NCBI GenBank assembly: GCA_963820775.1
Contig: CAWGBF010000015.1
Location: 930,001 to 994,000, forward strand
Length of the DNA stretch: 64,000 nt
Direction of reading: 5' to 3'
DNA from: Roseiarcus sp963820775
GTDB taxonomy: Bacteria; Pseudomonadota; Alphaproteobacteria; Rhizobiales; Beijerinckiaceae
Position 1 is the first letter of the stretch. Each line of letters opens with the position of its first letter. Below the pieces are notes generated by a model. It worked only from the letters and a program-made list of their open reading frames with translations. It was not told the origin of the DNA and ran no database searches. Made by a program: the position numbers and the translations under genes. Below are positions 9,664 through 18,368 of the stretch, piece by piece.

Positions 9664-9676
9664 GGCTGTTGTCCTT
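9618..9676. repeat. Direct repeat copy 1: 5' end of decarboxylase gene
   Basis: This segment spans the start codon, the first 15 or so codons and the upstream leader of the decarboxylase gene. It aligns in direct orientation with 10726-10783, sharing AATCGATGAGC, GCGGCGGAATTC, GGAGACACG and TGTCCTT blocks. By hand count roughly three quarters of positions match. The two copies bracket the TIR gene. Confidence 0.7.
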
Positions 9677-9753
9677 CGGGCAGAACACGTTAGACAGGCA
9701 GGGCATCATTGTTCAAAAGCAAGGAGATTTTGCTTAATATTATCAAAATACAG

Positions 9754-10681
9754 TCAACGTTGTGATCTTACCTTATAAACTAAAATACTCAGGTTGCACA
9801 AAACGGCTGGTATCACAGTCAAAAAAGTAGCTGCCGCAGTAATATTTAAAGTAGGTCCCGTAGTAATATTTTCGCTTTTTCCTGATATTACATGTAACGC
9901 TATAGTTAAAAGCAAGAAGAGTACAAACGACGCTACCAATGTCAAGGCCACAGGTTCCTGCGATTGAAGCCAGATTTTTGTGCTTATCACTCCGAATATA
10001 GCACAAGTAAGCGAGTACAAGGCCCACATAGTGATAGTCTCAGACTCTATCTGCTTATCCCAATCACGGTACGCCACGCTAATAAACCATAATATGGCGG
10101 GAGACAGAGCTGAGCACACTCCTACAAAATAACCAGGCTTTATATCAGGTGCAGGTAACTTTAGAGTTTCAAGTATAGCCGAGGGTGGGGGAGGCAAACG
10201 ATAAGTCTGCGGTTTCGAATTTGCCTTCCTGGTTTTGCGTTTGACATCCGCGTCGACCGGTCTGACCTGCGCCCTTGTTTCATTAGCAGATGATCCGATC
10301 AGCGCCGCGATGGCGGCAGTCAACCTGTCGAACGCTGGTGTCGGTTCTGCCGCGTTCCAATTTACCAAATCTGCCGTCTGAATGCCCCTGAAGCCAATCG
10401 GAGGCTGAATATTGTCGATTCGAGCGGGAACGAGGACGCCTCGCAGTTTGGCATCCTCCGCTTCCTCACGCACCCACCCAGAACTCTATTGAAGTCTTCG
10501 ACCATAGAACAACGACGCACCGAGCCTCGCCCAATTCCTTTCCAATCGTCTCGTGCCAATGCTTCCCAATTGGAATCGTTCGGTCCCAAAAGATCGACCA
10601 ACCCCGTCCTCCAAGGGCTTGCGCTAACTCTTGCACCCGGAGTTGATCTTCTTGACTGTAGCTGATGAAAATGTCGCTCAT
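9754..10681 (-). pseudogene. TIR-domain membrane protein, frameshifted
   Basis: The first frame (10681 to 10466) encodes an N-terminal TIR domain: DIFISYSQEDQ (box 1), WSIFWDRTIPIGKHW with a nearby Glu that could be the NADase residue, and VVLWSKTSIEFWV. The rest continues in another frame as WVREEAEDAKLRGVLVPARID, then NFRGIQTADL-like TIR end, a polar linker and four hydrophobic segments at the C-terminus. The break is a tandem ACCC-ACCC at 10472-10479: removing one 4-base unit restores FWVREEAEDAK. The region is visibly AT-richer than its neighbours, suggesting transfer. TIR plus membrane helices suggests a cell-death or anti-phage effector, but no partner gene is present. Function is inferred only. 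Confidence 0.75.
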
Positions 10682-10725
10682 TGCGTCTTCTCACCCAGCC
10701 GCCTCATAGCAATATTTCCAAAAAA

Positions 10726-10783
10726 AATCGATGAGCGAACGGCCGTAGCGGCGGAATTCCTGAGGAGACACGAGAGTGTCCTT
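10726..10783 (-). pseudogene. Remnant of a decarboxylase 5' end (direct repeat copy 2)
   Basis: On the minus strand this reads GTG, then SPQEFRRYGRSLIDF, clearly homologous to the first residues of the adjacent decarboxylase (SPEEFRRRGHELIDW). Homology stops abruptly about 45 bases before the TIR gene start. It is the displaced end of a paralogous or original decarboxylase gene and marks the outer boundary of the TIR insertion. Confidence 0.7.
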
Positions 10784-10800
10784 GCAGTTTGGATGGGAGA

Positions 10801-12828
10801 TTAGCTCGGCGCGCCTGCGCGTCGCGCGTTCATGAGCGCCGTGAGCGCTTCCGGCGTCGTGACCGGCAAGCTGCAGGTCTGACCCTGACAGAGCATCGCG
10901 ATCGGCGCGTCGGCGCGCGGCAGGTCATCGCGCGGCGCGCCGTCCGGCCATAGCCGCCGGTCGAGGCGCAGCACGGTCAGCGACGGATCGGGCGCGCGAA
11001 GCGCGACGAACGCGAGCGCTTGGCTCCCCCGGTCGTCAAGCGGGCCGTCGATGACGATCGAGCCGCCGCGCTCCAGCATATCGGCGCTCATCAGCGTCAG
11101 CGGGCTGCCGCCAAGCCCTTCAAGCGCGCCGGAGACTGCGCGAATAAGGCCTTCGGCCGCCTCGCCCCAGCGCGCTTCGTCGGTCAGATGCCAGAGCCGA
11201 ACGAAGGTCTCGGCGAGAAGGCCGACGCCCGACGGCGTCGCCCCGTCATGCGCCTGGCGCGGGCGCGCGCCCGGCACGTCGGCGGCATCGCGCGCGGTGA
11301 GATAAAACCCGCCCGCGCCGTCGCCGAACAGGTCGATGGCCTCGCTCGCCAATTGGCGCGCAGCTTCGAGGTCGGAGGGCTCGCCGCTCGCCTCGAATAA
11401 GCTAAGCGCGGCGCGGGCCATCGAGGCGTAGTCATCGATGAGGGCGCGGGCGCCGGGATGTCCCTCGCGCCAGGCGTGCAGGAGCCGCCCGTCGGCGCCG
11501 CGCAGCTTCGTCATGATAAAATCGAACGCGGCGCGCGCAGTTCTGAGCCATCCCGGCTCGTTGAACACGGCGCTGGCGCGGGCGAGCGCGGCGATGGTCA
11601 GGCCGTTCCAGTCGGCCAGCACCTTGTCGTCGCGGCCGGGCTTCGGCCGCGACTCGCGCAGCGCGAACAGCTTCGCGCGGGCGTTCGCAAGCTCAGCTTC
11701 CTCCTCCGGCGATCCGCGCGGCGTGACGCGGCGCAACACGGTCCGGTCTTCCCAATTGCCGCCGCGCGTCACATCGTAGGCGGCCTTGAAGCGCTTCGCT
11801 GCATCGCCCAGCGCGGCGTCAATCTCGTCTTCATCCCAAACGTAGAACAGGCCTTCCTCGCCGTCCTGATCGGCGTCGAGAGAGGCGGCGAAAGCTTCGC
11901 CGACCCGCATCTCGCGCATCAGCCATTCAACCGTCTGATGCGCCCGCTCGGCGAAAGTCGGATCGGGCCAAAGGGAATGAACAAGCGCCAGCAATTCAAG
12001 GATCTGTGCGTTGTCGTAAAGCATCTTCTCGAAATGCGGCACGAGCCATTCGGCGTCGGTCGAATAGCGCGCGTAGCCGCCGCCAAGGTGATCGTAGATG
12101 CCGCCGGCGTTCATCGCCTCGAGCATGGCGCGTAACGCCTCGCCGAAGGACGGGTCGCCACGACGGAACATCTCGTTCCAGAAGAAGCGGAAGATCGGCG
12201 CATTGGGGAATTTCGGCGCGCCGCTCAAGCCGCCATGGACGGGATCGACGGCGCTCCGAAGCGCATCGCCGACGCGGGTGAGGTCGGCAGGCGAGACGCC
12301 CGGCCCGGCGCTCACCTCCGAAAGTTTCGCCAAGTGCTCGGCGAGGGTCAGGCCGCGGCCCTCCATCTGGTCGCGCTGCGAGCGCCATGCGGAATCGACG
12401 GATTGGAGAACCTGCCGGAAGGAGGGCCGGCCGTAGCGCGGCTCTGGCGGCCAGTAGGTGCCGCCGATCATCGGCTTGCCATCGGGCGAGAGGAACATCG
12501 TTAGCGGCCAACCGCCTTGCTGGCCCAGCGCATGCAGCGCCGTCATATAGATGTGGTCGATGTCCGGCCGTTCCTCGCGATCCACCTTAATGTTGACGAA
12601 CAACTCATTCATAACACTAGCTGTTTCGTCGTCATCGAACAACTCGTGCGCCATCACATGGCACCAATGGCAGGCGGCGTAGCCGATCGACAAGAGGATC
12701 GGACAGTCGCGCCGCTTGGCCTCGGCCAAAGCCTCGGCGCTCCACGCGCGCCAATGCACAGGATTGTGCGCGTGCTGCAGAAGGTAGGGCGACGCCTCCT
12801 CGCCAAGGAGATTGCGGCCGGATTCCAT
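10801..12828 (-). CDS. Thioredoxin-domain protein of the YyaL / spermatogenesis-associated 20 family (DUF255)
   Basis: 675 residues. The N-terminal thioredoxin-like domain contains NPVHWRAW, the CHWCH redox motif (GYAACHWCHVMAHE), KVDREERPDID and GGWPLTMFLSPDG. The remainder is the alpha/alpha six-hairpin glycosidase-like fold (GGIYDHLGGGYARYSTDAEW, HFEKMLYDNA). Biochemical role is unknown for the family. ATG at 12828 is preferred because GAGGA precedes it. It starts 20 bases after the nucleoside hydrolase stop, so the two are probably cotranscribed. Confidence 0.9.
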   Translation of the reverse strand: MESGRNLLGEEASPYLLQHAHNPVHWRAWSAEALAEAKRRDCPILLSIGYAACHWCHVMAHELFDDDETASVMNELFVNIKVDREERPDIDHIYMTALHALGQQGGWPLTMFLSPDGKPMIGGTYWPPEPRYGRPSFRQVLQSVDSAWRSQRDQMEGRGLTLAEHLAKLSEVSAGPGVSPADLTRVGDALRSAVDPVHGGLSGAPKFPNAPIFRFFWNEMFRRGDPSFGEALRAMLEAMNAGGIYDHLGGGYARYSTDAEWLVPHFEKMLYDNAQILELLALVHSLWPDPTFAERAHQTVEWLMREMRVGEAFAASLDADQDGEEGLFYVWDEDEIDAALGDAAKRFKAAYDVTRGGNWEDRTVLRRVTPRGSPEEEAELANARAKLFALRESRPKPGRDDKVLADWNGLTIAALARASAVFNEPGWLRTARAAFDFIMTKLRGADGRLLHAWREGHPGARALIDDYASMARAALSLFEASGEPSDLEAARQLASEAIDLFGDGAGGFYLTARDAADVPGARPRQAHDGATPSGVGLLAETFVRLWHLTDEARWGEAAEGLIRAVSGALEGLGGSPLTLMSADMLERGGSIVIDGPLDDRGSQALAFVALRAPDPSLTVLRLDRRLWPDGAPRDDLPRADAPIAMLCQGQTCSLPVTTPEALTALMNARRAGAPS

Positions 12829-12848
12829 GCAGGTCCTCTGCTTTGCCC

Positions 12849-13814
12849 TCAAGCCGCCAGCGCGGCCTTCAGCATAGCCTTGAACCGGCGCAAGTCGAGG
12901 ATCCATAAGACATCGGCGCCTTCGTGCTCCCCGGCCGCGTCCCGCCAGACATGGGCGTTGTTCTCGTCGTGGTGCACATTCAGCCGGTCGACGACGGTCA
13001 TGCCGCGCGTGAGTTCGCTTCCGCTTTCGATCGCCACGCGATGACGCGACCAGGAGAGGCCGATCGAGCGGTCGAGCGCCACCGCCATGGCGGTCGGATC
13101 GGCGAGCGAGAGGCCGACTTCGCCCGTCTGGGTCCGATAGGCCTCGCGGGCGGTCGTGTTCGATTCAATGGCGAATTTCGCTTTCGCTGTGCCGAGCGCC
13201 TCGATCGCGGCGATCTCGTCGTCGCGCAAGACGGAAGGCCCGCGCGACACGTGCCAGCCGACCATTTCGATGTTGAGCTTCGAGCGGAAGACGGCGCGCG
13301 CCGCCTCCGGATCAACCCAGATGTTGTATTCCGCCGCGGGCGTGACGTTGCCCTCGCAGCAGGGCGCGCCGCCCATCACCACGCAGCGGCCGATCCGCTC
13401 CGCAAGCCCCGGATCGCGCTCGAGCGCGAGCGCGATATTGGTGAGCGGCCCGAGCGTCACCAAAGTGAGGCCGGGGTTCTCCCACGCGAGGCGGACGATG
13501 GCGTCCACGCCATGCTCACGCTCGGGCTTGCGCTCTGGCGCCGGATAGCTGCGATCGCCGAGGCCGTCCTTGCCATGGAACCAATGCGCGTGGTCATGCG
13601 CGCGGTTGAGCGGCTTGTCTGCGCCGGCGAACACGGGCACGTCGGAATTGCAGATCTCCGCAGTCAGGAGCGCGTTCCGGGTCGCCTGCTCGAGCCCGAC
13701 ATTGCCGGCCACGGTCGTGAGACCCAGCACGCGGACGCTCGGCTCAGCGAGGGCCATGATAATCGCGACCGCGTCATCGGAGGCGGTGTCGGTGTCGATG
13801 AGAAAGTTGCGCAT
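12849..13814 (-). CDS. Nucleoside hydrolase (inosine-uridine preferring family)
   Basis: Hydrolyses the N-glycosidic bond of ribonucleosides for base salvage. 321 residues. The N-terminal calcium and ribose site is DTDTASDDAVAI; later motifs are NVGLEQATRNAL, TLGPLTNIALAL, GGAPCCEGNVTPAAEYNIWVDPEAA and a C-terminal NVHHDENNAHV. ATG at 13814 starts only four bases after the stop of the upstream HTH antitoxin, suggesting translational coupling. Substrate preference cannot be read from sequence. Confidence 0.9.
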   Translation of the reverse strand: MRNFLIDTDTASDDAVAIIMALAEPSVRVLGLTTVAGNVGLEQATRNALLTAEICNSDVPVFAGADKPLNRAHDHAHWFHGKDGLGDRSYPAPERKPEREHGVDAIVRLAWENPGLTLVTLGPLTNIALALERDPGLAERIGRCVVMGGAPCCEGNVTPAAEYNIWVDPEAARAVFRSKLNIEMVGWHVSRGPSVLRDDEIAAIEALGTAKAKFAIESNTTAREAYRTQTGEVGLSLADPTAMAVALDRSIGLSWSRHRVAIESGSELTRGMTVVDRLNVHHDENNAHVWRDAAGEHEGADVLWILDLRRFKAMLKAALAA

Positions 13815-13818
13815 GGGA

Positions 13819-14175
13819 TTACTCTTCGAGCGCGCGCGCAACGCCTTCCGGATCTTTTTCAATCACCTTCAATAGCACGCGAGCCGCCTGGTCGGGACGG
13901 TGCGCGCCTTGTTCCCAATCCCGGACCGTGCCGAGCGGAAGGTGGAACCGCGCCGCAAACTCCTCCTGGGTCAGGTTGAGTTTCTTGCGCAACGAGCGCA
14001 CGCTTGGCGTGCGATGAGCGCGCTGAAGCTGCGTCTCGGTCGCCGGCGCGGCATCCGGGTCCGAAAGCGCGGCCCGATGGCGCTCTTGCTCGCTCATGGC
14101 GTCAAAGTCGCGCCAATCCGTCTTAGGCGGCCTATTCGGATCGAGCTTAAATCTCGTGATACTTTCTTTTTTCAT
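13819..14175 (-). CDS. Antitoxin with BrnA-like N-terminus and XRE-type HTH C-terminus
   Basis: 118-residue protein. Residues about 1-50 (ITRFKLDPNRPPKTDWRD, then AMSEQERHRAALSDPDAAP) follow the BrnA antitoxin pattern of a TDW..LDAM..EE...AL.DPD..P region. Where BrnA proteins normally carry a ribbon-helix-helix domain, this one has an XRE/Cro helix-turn-helix (SLRKKLNLTQEEFAARF, LGTVRDWEQGAHRPD). The start overlaps the end of brnT by 29 bases. It should neutralise BrnT and repress the operon, probably through the palindrome at 14435-14449. Combination with the toxin is clear; the hybrid architecture is my reading. Confidence 0.85.
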   Translation of the reverse strand: MKKESITRFKLDPNRPPKTDWRDFDAMSEQERHRAALSDPDAAPATETQLQRAHRTPSVRSLRKKLNLTQEEFAARFHLPLGTVRDWEQGAHRPDQAARVLLKVIEKDPEGVARALEE

Positions 14176-14413
14176 GCGGACCCGCTCCTCGGGCGGATAT
14201 GATGCGGATGTGGTCGCCTCTCATCGTGTAGGTCACAAAGAGCACTCGGCCGTCGACCATACCGATCGCATTGAAACGCAATTCCTCGGCCGCCTCGCGG
14301 TCGTCGAACTCGATCGCGTAGGGGTCGAGGAATACTTTGGCGGCCGTTCTGAAGTCGACGCCATGCTTCTTGCGGTTGGTTTGCTCCTTGGCGCTGTCCC
14401 ACTCGAAGTCCAC
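14147..14413 (-). CDS. brnT: BrnT family ribonuclease toxin
   Basis: 88 residues, the usual BrnT length. Motifs are FEWDSAKEQTNRKKHGVDF, the LDPYAIEFDD turn, EELRFNAIGMVDGRVLFVTYTMRGDHIRIISARGAGPHEKRKY in which the RIIS-R and E-R-Y residues belong to the RelE-like active site of this family. BrnT cleaves RNA and arrests growth until bound by its antitoxin. Start is GTG at 14413. Toxin-first order with a 29-base overlap to the antitoxin is the usual BrnTA arrangement. Confidence 0.9.
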   Translation of the reverse strand: MDFEWDSAKEQTNRKKHGVDFRTAAKVFLDPYAIEFDDREAAEELRFNAIGMVDGRVLFVTYTMRGDHIRIISARGAGPHEKRKYHEI

Positions 14414-14434
14414 GGCGAGCCCCCATCTCGGACA

Positions 14435-14449
14435 TACTGATAATCAGTA
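14435..14449. promoter_or_regulatory. Palindromic operator upstream of brnT
   Basis: Perfect inverted repeat TACTGAT-A-ATCAGTA, 22 bases upstream of the brnT GTG. On the minus strand it overlaps a plausible -10 region. Position and symmetry fit autorepression by the HTH antitoxin. Binding is inferred. Confidence 0.65.
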
Positions 14450-14496
14450 CTTTCGGCAAGACGCGGCCTCCATCGCTCCAAGTTTCTCGCGCTCGT

Positions 14497-14964
14497 TCAG
14501 GCAGCGCGTTTTCGTCCAAAGAGTTCGGCGAGCAGCGACCGAGTGACATGGGCCTCGCTCGCCCAATAGCCGCTGACCTTCGGAACGGCGTCGGCGATGT
14601 CGGCGACGCGCCGATCATAGAAGATATGGGCGTCCGGCGCGGGCAGTTCAGCGGGTCGCGGGAAATTCTGCGAGGGGACGAACGCGAGCGCCAAACTACG
14701 AGGAAAGCCCAGCAAACTAACGACAGGATTGCCGCATTGCGCGCACCTGCCCCGTCTCATCGCGGGCGGCGGACGATGGCGGCGGAATTCAATACCGCGA
14801 TCGTCTGGCAAGGCGACCGACTCGGCCCAGAAATAGGTGACGTCGGCGAAAGGTTTGCCGTAGGCCTTCTGGCAGATCGTACAGTGGCAGAAAAAGCGAC
14901 TGATCGGAGCCCCGGCGACGGTGAAGCGCGAAGCGCCGCAAGGGCAGGCGCAACCCTGGTTCAT
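14497..14964 (-). CDS. GFA-family (Mss4-fold) zinc protein
   Basis: 155 residues with the GFA zinc ligands: CPCGASRFTVAG, FCHCTICQKAYG and GRCAQCGNPV. The family is named after glutathione-dependent formaldehyde-activating enzyme, although most members have no shown activity and that role is disputed for the founding enzyme. It is followed by the BrnTA operon on the same strand, separated by about 80 bases holding the operator. Confidence 0.85.
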   Translation of the reverse strand: MNQGCACPCGASRFTVAGAPISRFFCHCTICQKAYGKPFADVTYFWAESVALPDDRGIEFRRHRPPPAMRRGRCAQCGNPVVSLLGFPRSLALAFVPSQNFPRPAELPAPDAHIFYDRRVADIADAVPKVSGYWASEAHVTRSLLAELFGRKRAA

Positions 14965-15272
14965 CTGGCCCTCAGTCTCGCGCCATCATGATCGCGACGG
15001 AGCGCCCTGAGGCGGCGCCGGCGCCGATGACGGCCCGCAACCCAGGATGAGTCTGGCCAACAGAGCGCCGCGATCAGGATGCTGGATCAATAGGTAGTTT
15101 TACTCATTGCTGCTTGGCCTTGGCCACTCAATCATGTGTTTTGGCAAAAAGCCTTTGGCGCACCCAAGGGCGCGGAGCGTCTGATTTGATCCACTGCGGA
15201 GCGGCGTGACCCGCTCGCGTTATTTTGACGACGCGGCGTGAGAACCAACAACTGCATCGAGGGAGGTATGAC

Positions 15273-16484
15273 ATGATCACGCGGCGCTTCCTTTTGCAAT
15301 CGGCCGCTGCGGCCGCCGCATACTCCACTCAAGGCTTCCGGGCCGCGCGCGCGGAGAACGCGCCCGGCGTCACCGACACCGAAATAAAGATTGGCCAGAC
15401 CATGCCCTACAGTGGGCCTGTGTCAGCCTATGGCGTGATCGGCCGGACGGAACTGGCCTATTTCAAGATGATCAACGATCAGGGCGGAATCAACGGCCGG
15501 AAGCTGAACCTCATCAGCCTTGACGATAGCTATAGCCCGCCGAAAACAGTCGAGCAGGTGCGGCGGCTGGTCGAGCAGGAGCATGTCGCCTTCTTGGCCA
15601 ACACCCTTGGCACGCCAACCAACGCTGCGGTGCGGCAGTATCTCAACGACAACAAGGTGCCGACCCTCTTTGTCTCGACCGGCGCCGCGATGTTCAGCGA
15701 TCCGGTGCATTTTCCGTGGACGATGGGCTACCAACCGAACTATCAAATGGAAGCGCGCATCTACGCCAAGCACATTCTGGCGACCAAGCCGGACGCCAGA
15801 ATCGCGGTGCTTTACCAGAATGATGATTATGGCAAGGACTTCCTGATCGGGCTCAAGGAACCTCTCGGGCCCGACCACGCCGGCATGGTTGTCAAGGAAG
15901 CCCCTTACGAGGCGTCGGAACCGACGGTCAATTCGCAGATCATCACGCTGCAGGGCTCTGGCGCCGACGTCTTTCTCATCGCCGCGACGCCAAAAGCCAC
16001 CACCCAGGCGATCCGCAAGGCTTATGACATCGGCTGGACGCCGACGCGCTATCTGAACCTGAACGCGGCGTCGATCGCCACGGTCCTCAAGCCCGCCGGG
16101 CTTGAAAAATCAAAGGGCGTCATCACCGCCGGCCCCTACATCGAAGTGGCCGACCCGCGCTGGAAGGACAGCCCGGACCTCAAGGAATGGCAGGCCTTCA
16201 CCTCGAAATACATGTCGGCCACCGAATACGCGAGCAGCGTCGCCGCCTATGGCTTCGGCGTAGCGGCGACCGTCGTGCAAGTGCTCAAGCAATGCGGCGA
16301 CGACCTGTCGCGCGAGAACATCATGAGGCAAGCCGCCAACCTCAAGGACTTCCACGCGCCGTTGTTATATCCCGGCATCACGATCAACACGTCGCCGATG
16401 AACTACAGCCCGATCCGCCAGTTGCAGCTCCAGACGTTCAACGGCGAGGGCTGGGAGCCGATAGGGGACTTGATGACCGATTGA
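15273..16484 (+). CDS. ABC transporter substrate-binding protein, branched-chain amino acid (LivK) family
   Basis: 403 residues with a Tat-like leader (TRRFLLQ followed by an Ala-rich stretch and cleavage near ARA-E). The mature part has the periplasmic-binding fold of HAAT proteins: VTDTEIKIGQTMPYSGPVSAYG, FKMINDQGGINGRKL, DDSYSPPKTVEQVRRLVEQ, and YQNDDYGKD. Ligands may be branched-chain amino acids, amides or aromatic acids. No permease or ATPase genes are adjacent, so it is an orphan binding protein here. The ATG at 15273 has GGGAGG six bases upstream. Confidence 0.9.
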   Translation: MITRRFLLQSAAAAAAYSTQGFRAARAENAPGVTDTEIKIGQTMPYSGPVSAYGVIGRTELAYFKMINDQGGINGRKLNLISLDDSYSPPKTVEQVRRLVEQEHVAFLANTLGTPTNAAVRQYLNDNKVPTLFVSTGAAMFSDPVHFPWTMGYQPNYQMEARIYAKHILATKPDARIAVLYQNDDYGKDFLIGLKEPLGPDHAGMVVKEAPYEASEPTVNSQIITLQGSGADVFLIAATPKATTQAIRKAYDIGWTPTRYLNLNAASIATVLKPAGLEKSKGVITAGPYIEVADPRWKDSPDLKEWQAFTSKYMSATEYASSVAAYGFGVAATVVQVLKQCGDDLSRENIMRQAANLKDFHAPLLYPGITINTSPMNYSPIRQLQLQTFNGEGWEPIGDLMTD

Positions 16485-16488
16485 GGGG

Positions 16489-16520
16489 CCCCTCTCCTCA
16501 CCCGCGAAGCGGGGGAGGGG
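16489..16520. terminator. REP-like GC-rich hairpin between convergent genes
   Basis: CCCGC-GAA-GCGGG core (16501-16513) extended by partly complementary C/T-rich and G-rich arms. It lies between the plus-strand LivK gene and the minus-strand cyclase-TPR gene. It probably acts as a bidirectional terminator; such elements are often dispersed in related genomes. Confidence 0.55.
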
Positions 16521-16534
16521 CGTTGGGTTGCTGC

Positions 16535-18305
16535 TCATCCCTCCGGCACGCCTGCCAGACGCATGCCTTCGATGACGCGCGCGTGCTGGGCGAGGTACAC
16601 GGGGTTGTCGCTTTCGACGCCGGCGCGGAATCGGCGAAGCGTGAAGTTCGGGTTGACGGCGAGACCTGCTTTCAGCTCCTTACGCGCTTCGTCGAGCCGG
16701 CCCAGATGGGCGAGACAGGCGGCCAGGTGGAAGTAGGTCCAAGGATTGTTGCGATTCGCGTCGATCGACTTCCTCAGCCAGGCCAGCGCTGCTTCGTATT
16801 CGCCGAGATAGGCTTTCGCAGATCCGACGTGCTGGAAGCAGCTGGAAACAACAGCATCGGGAGGACCGAGGCGAAGGGCTTCAAGGATATGAGCCTCGGT
16901 CTCCCCCGCTCGGCCGATAAAGACATAGGCCATGCCCAGTGAACTCCGCGCTGACGCGAGATTGGGATCGAGCGCCAGCGCCCGCTTGTATTCCTCGATG
17001 CCGCGCAGGGCTCGGTTGGTCGCAACCAGCACCAGGCCCATGAAGTAATGAGCCCTTGCATTGTTCGGAGCCGCTGCCAGCGCCTTGGACAGCTTCTCCT
17101 CCGCCGCGGCCCACAGGGGGCCAGGATCGTCGGTCTGATAGCTCCAGGCAATATTCGAGTCTGCGACGGCTGCTCCGAGGAGAGCGCCGATGTTTGCGGG
17201 ATCCAATTCGAGCGCGCGGCCATAGAAGCCGCGCGCTTTCGCCAACAAGTCGGGCGTAAGACCGCGATTTAACGCGGCATTCCCTTGAAAAACGAGGTCC
17301 ATTGAATCGGGATTGGGTGATTTCTCGGCGCGGCGCGCCTCGACGTCGATCAGCTCGACCCGAAGCTGATTGGCGAGTTCGCGCGACAATCTCGTCTTGC
17401 ATGTCGAACAGATCGGCGACGGGCTTGTCGAAGCGCTCGGCCCAGAGGTGGCTCCCGCTCTCGGCCTCGATCAGCTGCACGTTGACGCGCATCCGATCGC
17501 CGCGCCGCTGCACGCTGCCTTCGAGCACGTAACGCACACCAAGCTCGCCCCCGATTTGCCTGAGGTCGGCCGCTTTGCCCTTGTAGGTGTATGCCGTCGA
17601 GCGGCCAATGACGAAAGCGCCGGAGATGCGCGAGAGGTCAGTGGTCAGGCTCTCGGTCACGCCGTCGACGAAATAGTCCTGTTCGGGATCGCCGCCGATA
17701 TTGGCGAATGGCAGCACCACGAGGGAGAGGCGCGGCGGCTCGCGCTTTTCCAATGGCGCGACGCTCGGCGGGGTCGCCACGCTTCCAGGCGCTGGCCCCA
17801 GCGCGTAGATTCGAACAGGCCGGGCGATGTTCTTTAACGGCTTTTCGCCGAGATCGGCGAACGCCTCCTTCACCTTGTCGCGCACTTGCCGCCACGCGTC
17901 CTCGGAGAGGCAAATTCCACCCGGCTCGGCGAGTCCCTCCAGTCGCGCTGCGATATTGACTCCATCTCCGAGAATGTCGTCGCCGTCGATCAGAATGTCG
18001 CCGAGATTGACGCCTATCCGATAGAGAATGCGCTTCGCCTCGGGCAGCTCGGCGTTGCGCTCGGCCATCATCGCCTGGATCGCGATCGCGCATTCGACCG
18101 CGGCGACCACGGAGGGAAACTCCAACAGCACGCCGTCGCCCGTTGTCTTAACGAGGCGTCCACCGAGGGCGCGCACTAACGGCGTCGCCGCCTCCCGACG
18201 CTCGCGCACGAGTCTGACCGTTCCCGCCTCATCCTCCCCTATGAGGCGCGAATAGCCGACCACATCGGCAGCCAGAATCGCCGCCAGCCTCCGGACCTCG
18301 CCCAT
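16535..18305 (-). pseudogene. Class III nucleotide cyclase-TolB-TPR protein, frameshifted
   Basis: The N-terminal frame (18305 down to about 17390) holds a class III cyclase domain (LAAILAADVVGYSRLIGEDE, TTGDGVLLEFPS, LGDGVNIAARLEGLAEPG), then a TolB-like segment (VLPFANIGGDPEQDYFVDGV, GVRYVLEGSVQR, LFDMQDEIVA). The TPR half continues in a second frame from about 17387 (SRELANQLRVEL) to 16535, with repeats such as ALELDPANIGALLGAAV and ALALDPNLASARSSLG. Domain order matches the intact paralogue at 20796-22562. Inserting one extra copy of the 10-base unit ATTGTCGCGC at the break restores DEIVARLSRELANQL, so a repeat-mediated deletion is likely. It may be non-functional. Confidence 0.8.
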
Positions 18306-18368
18306 TCAAGCCCTCCGGCTTGACGGAGACTACCACAATTGTCCTGCCGCCGAAGGCGGGAGAAACGA

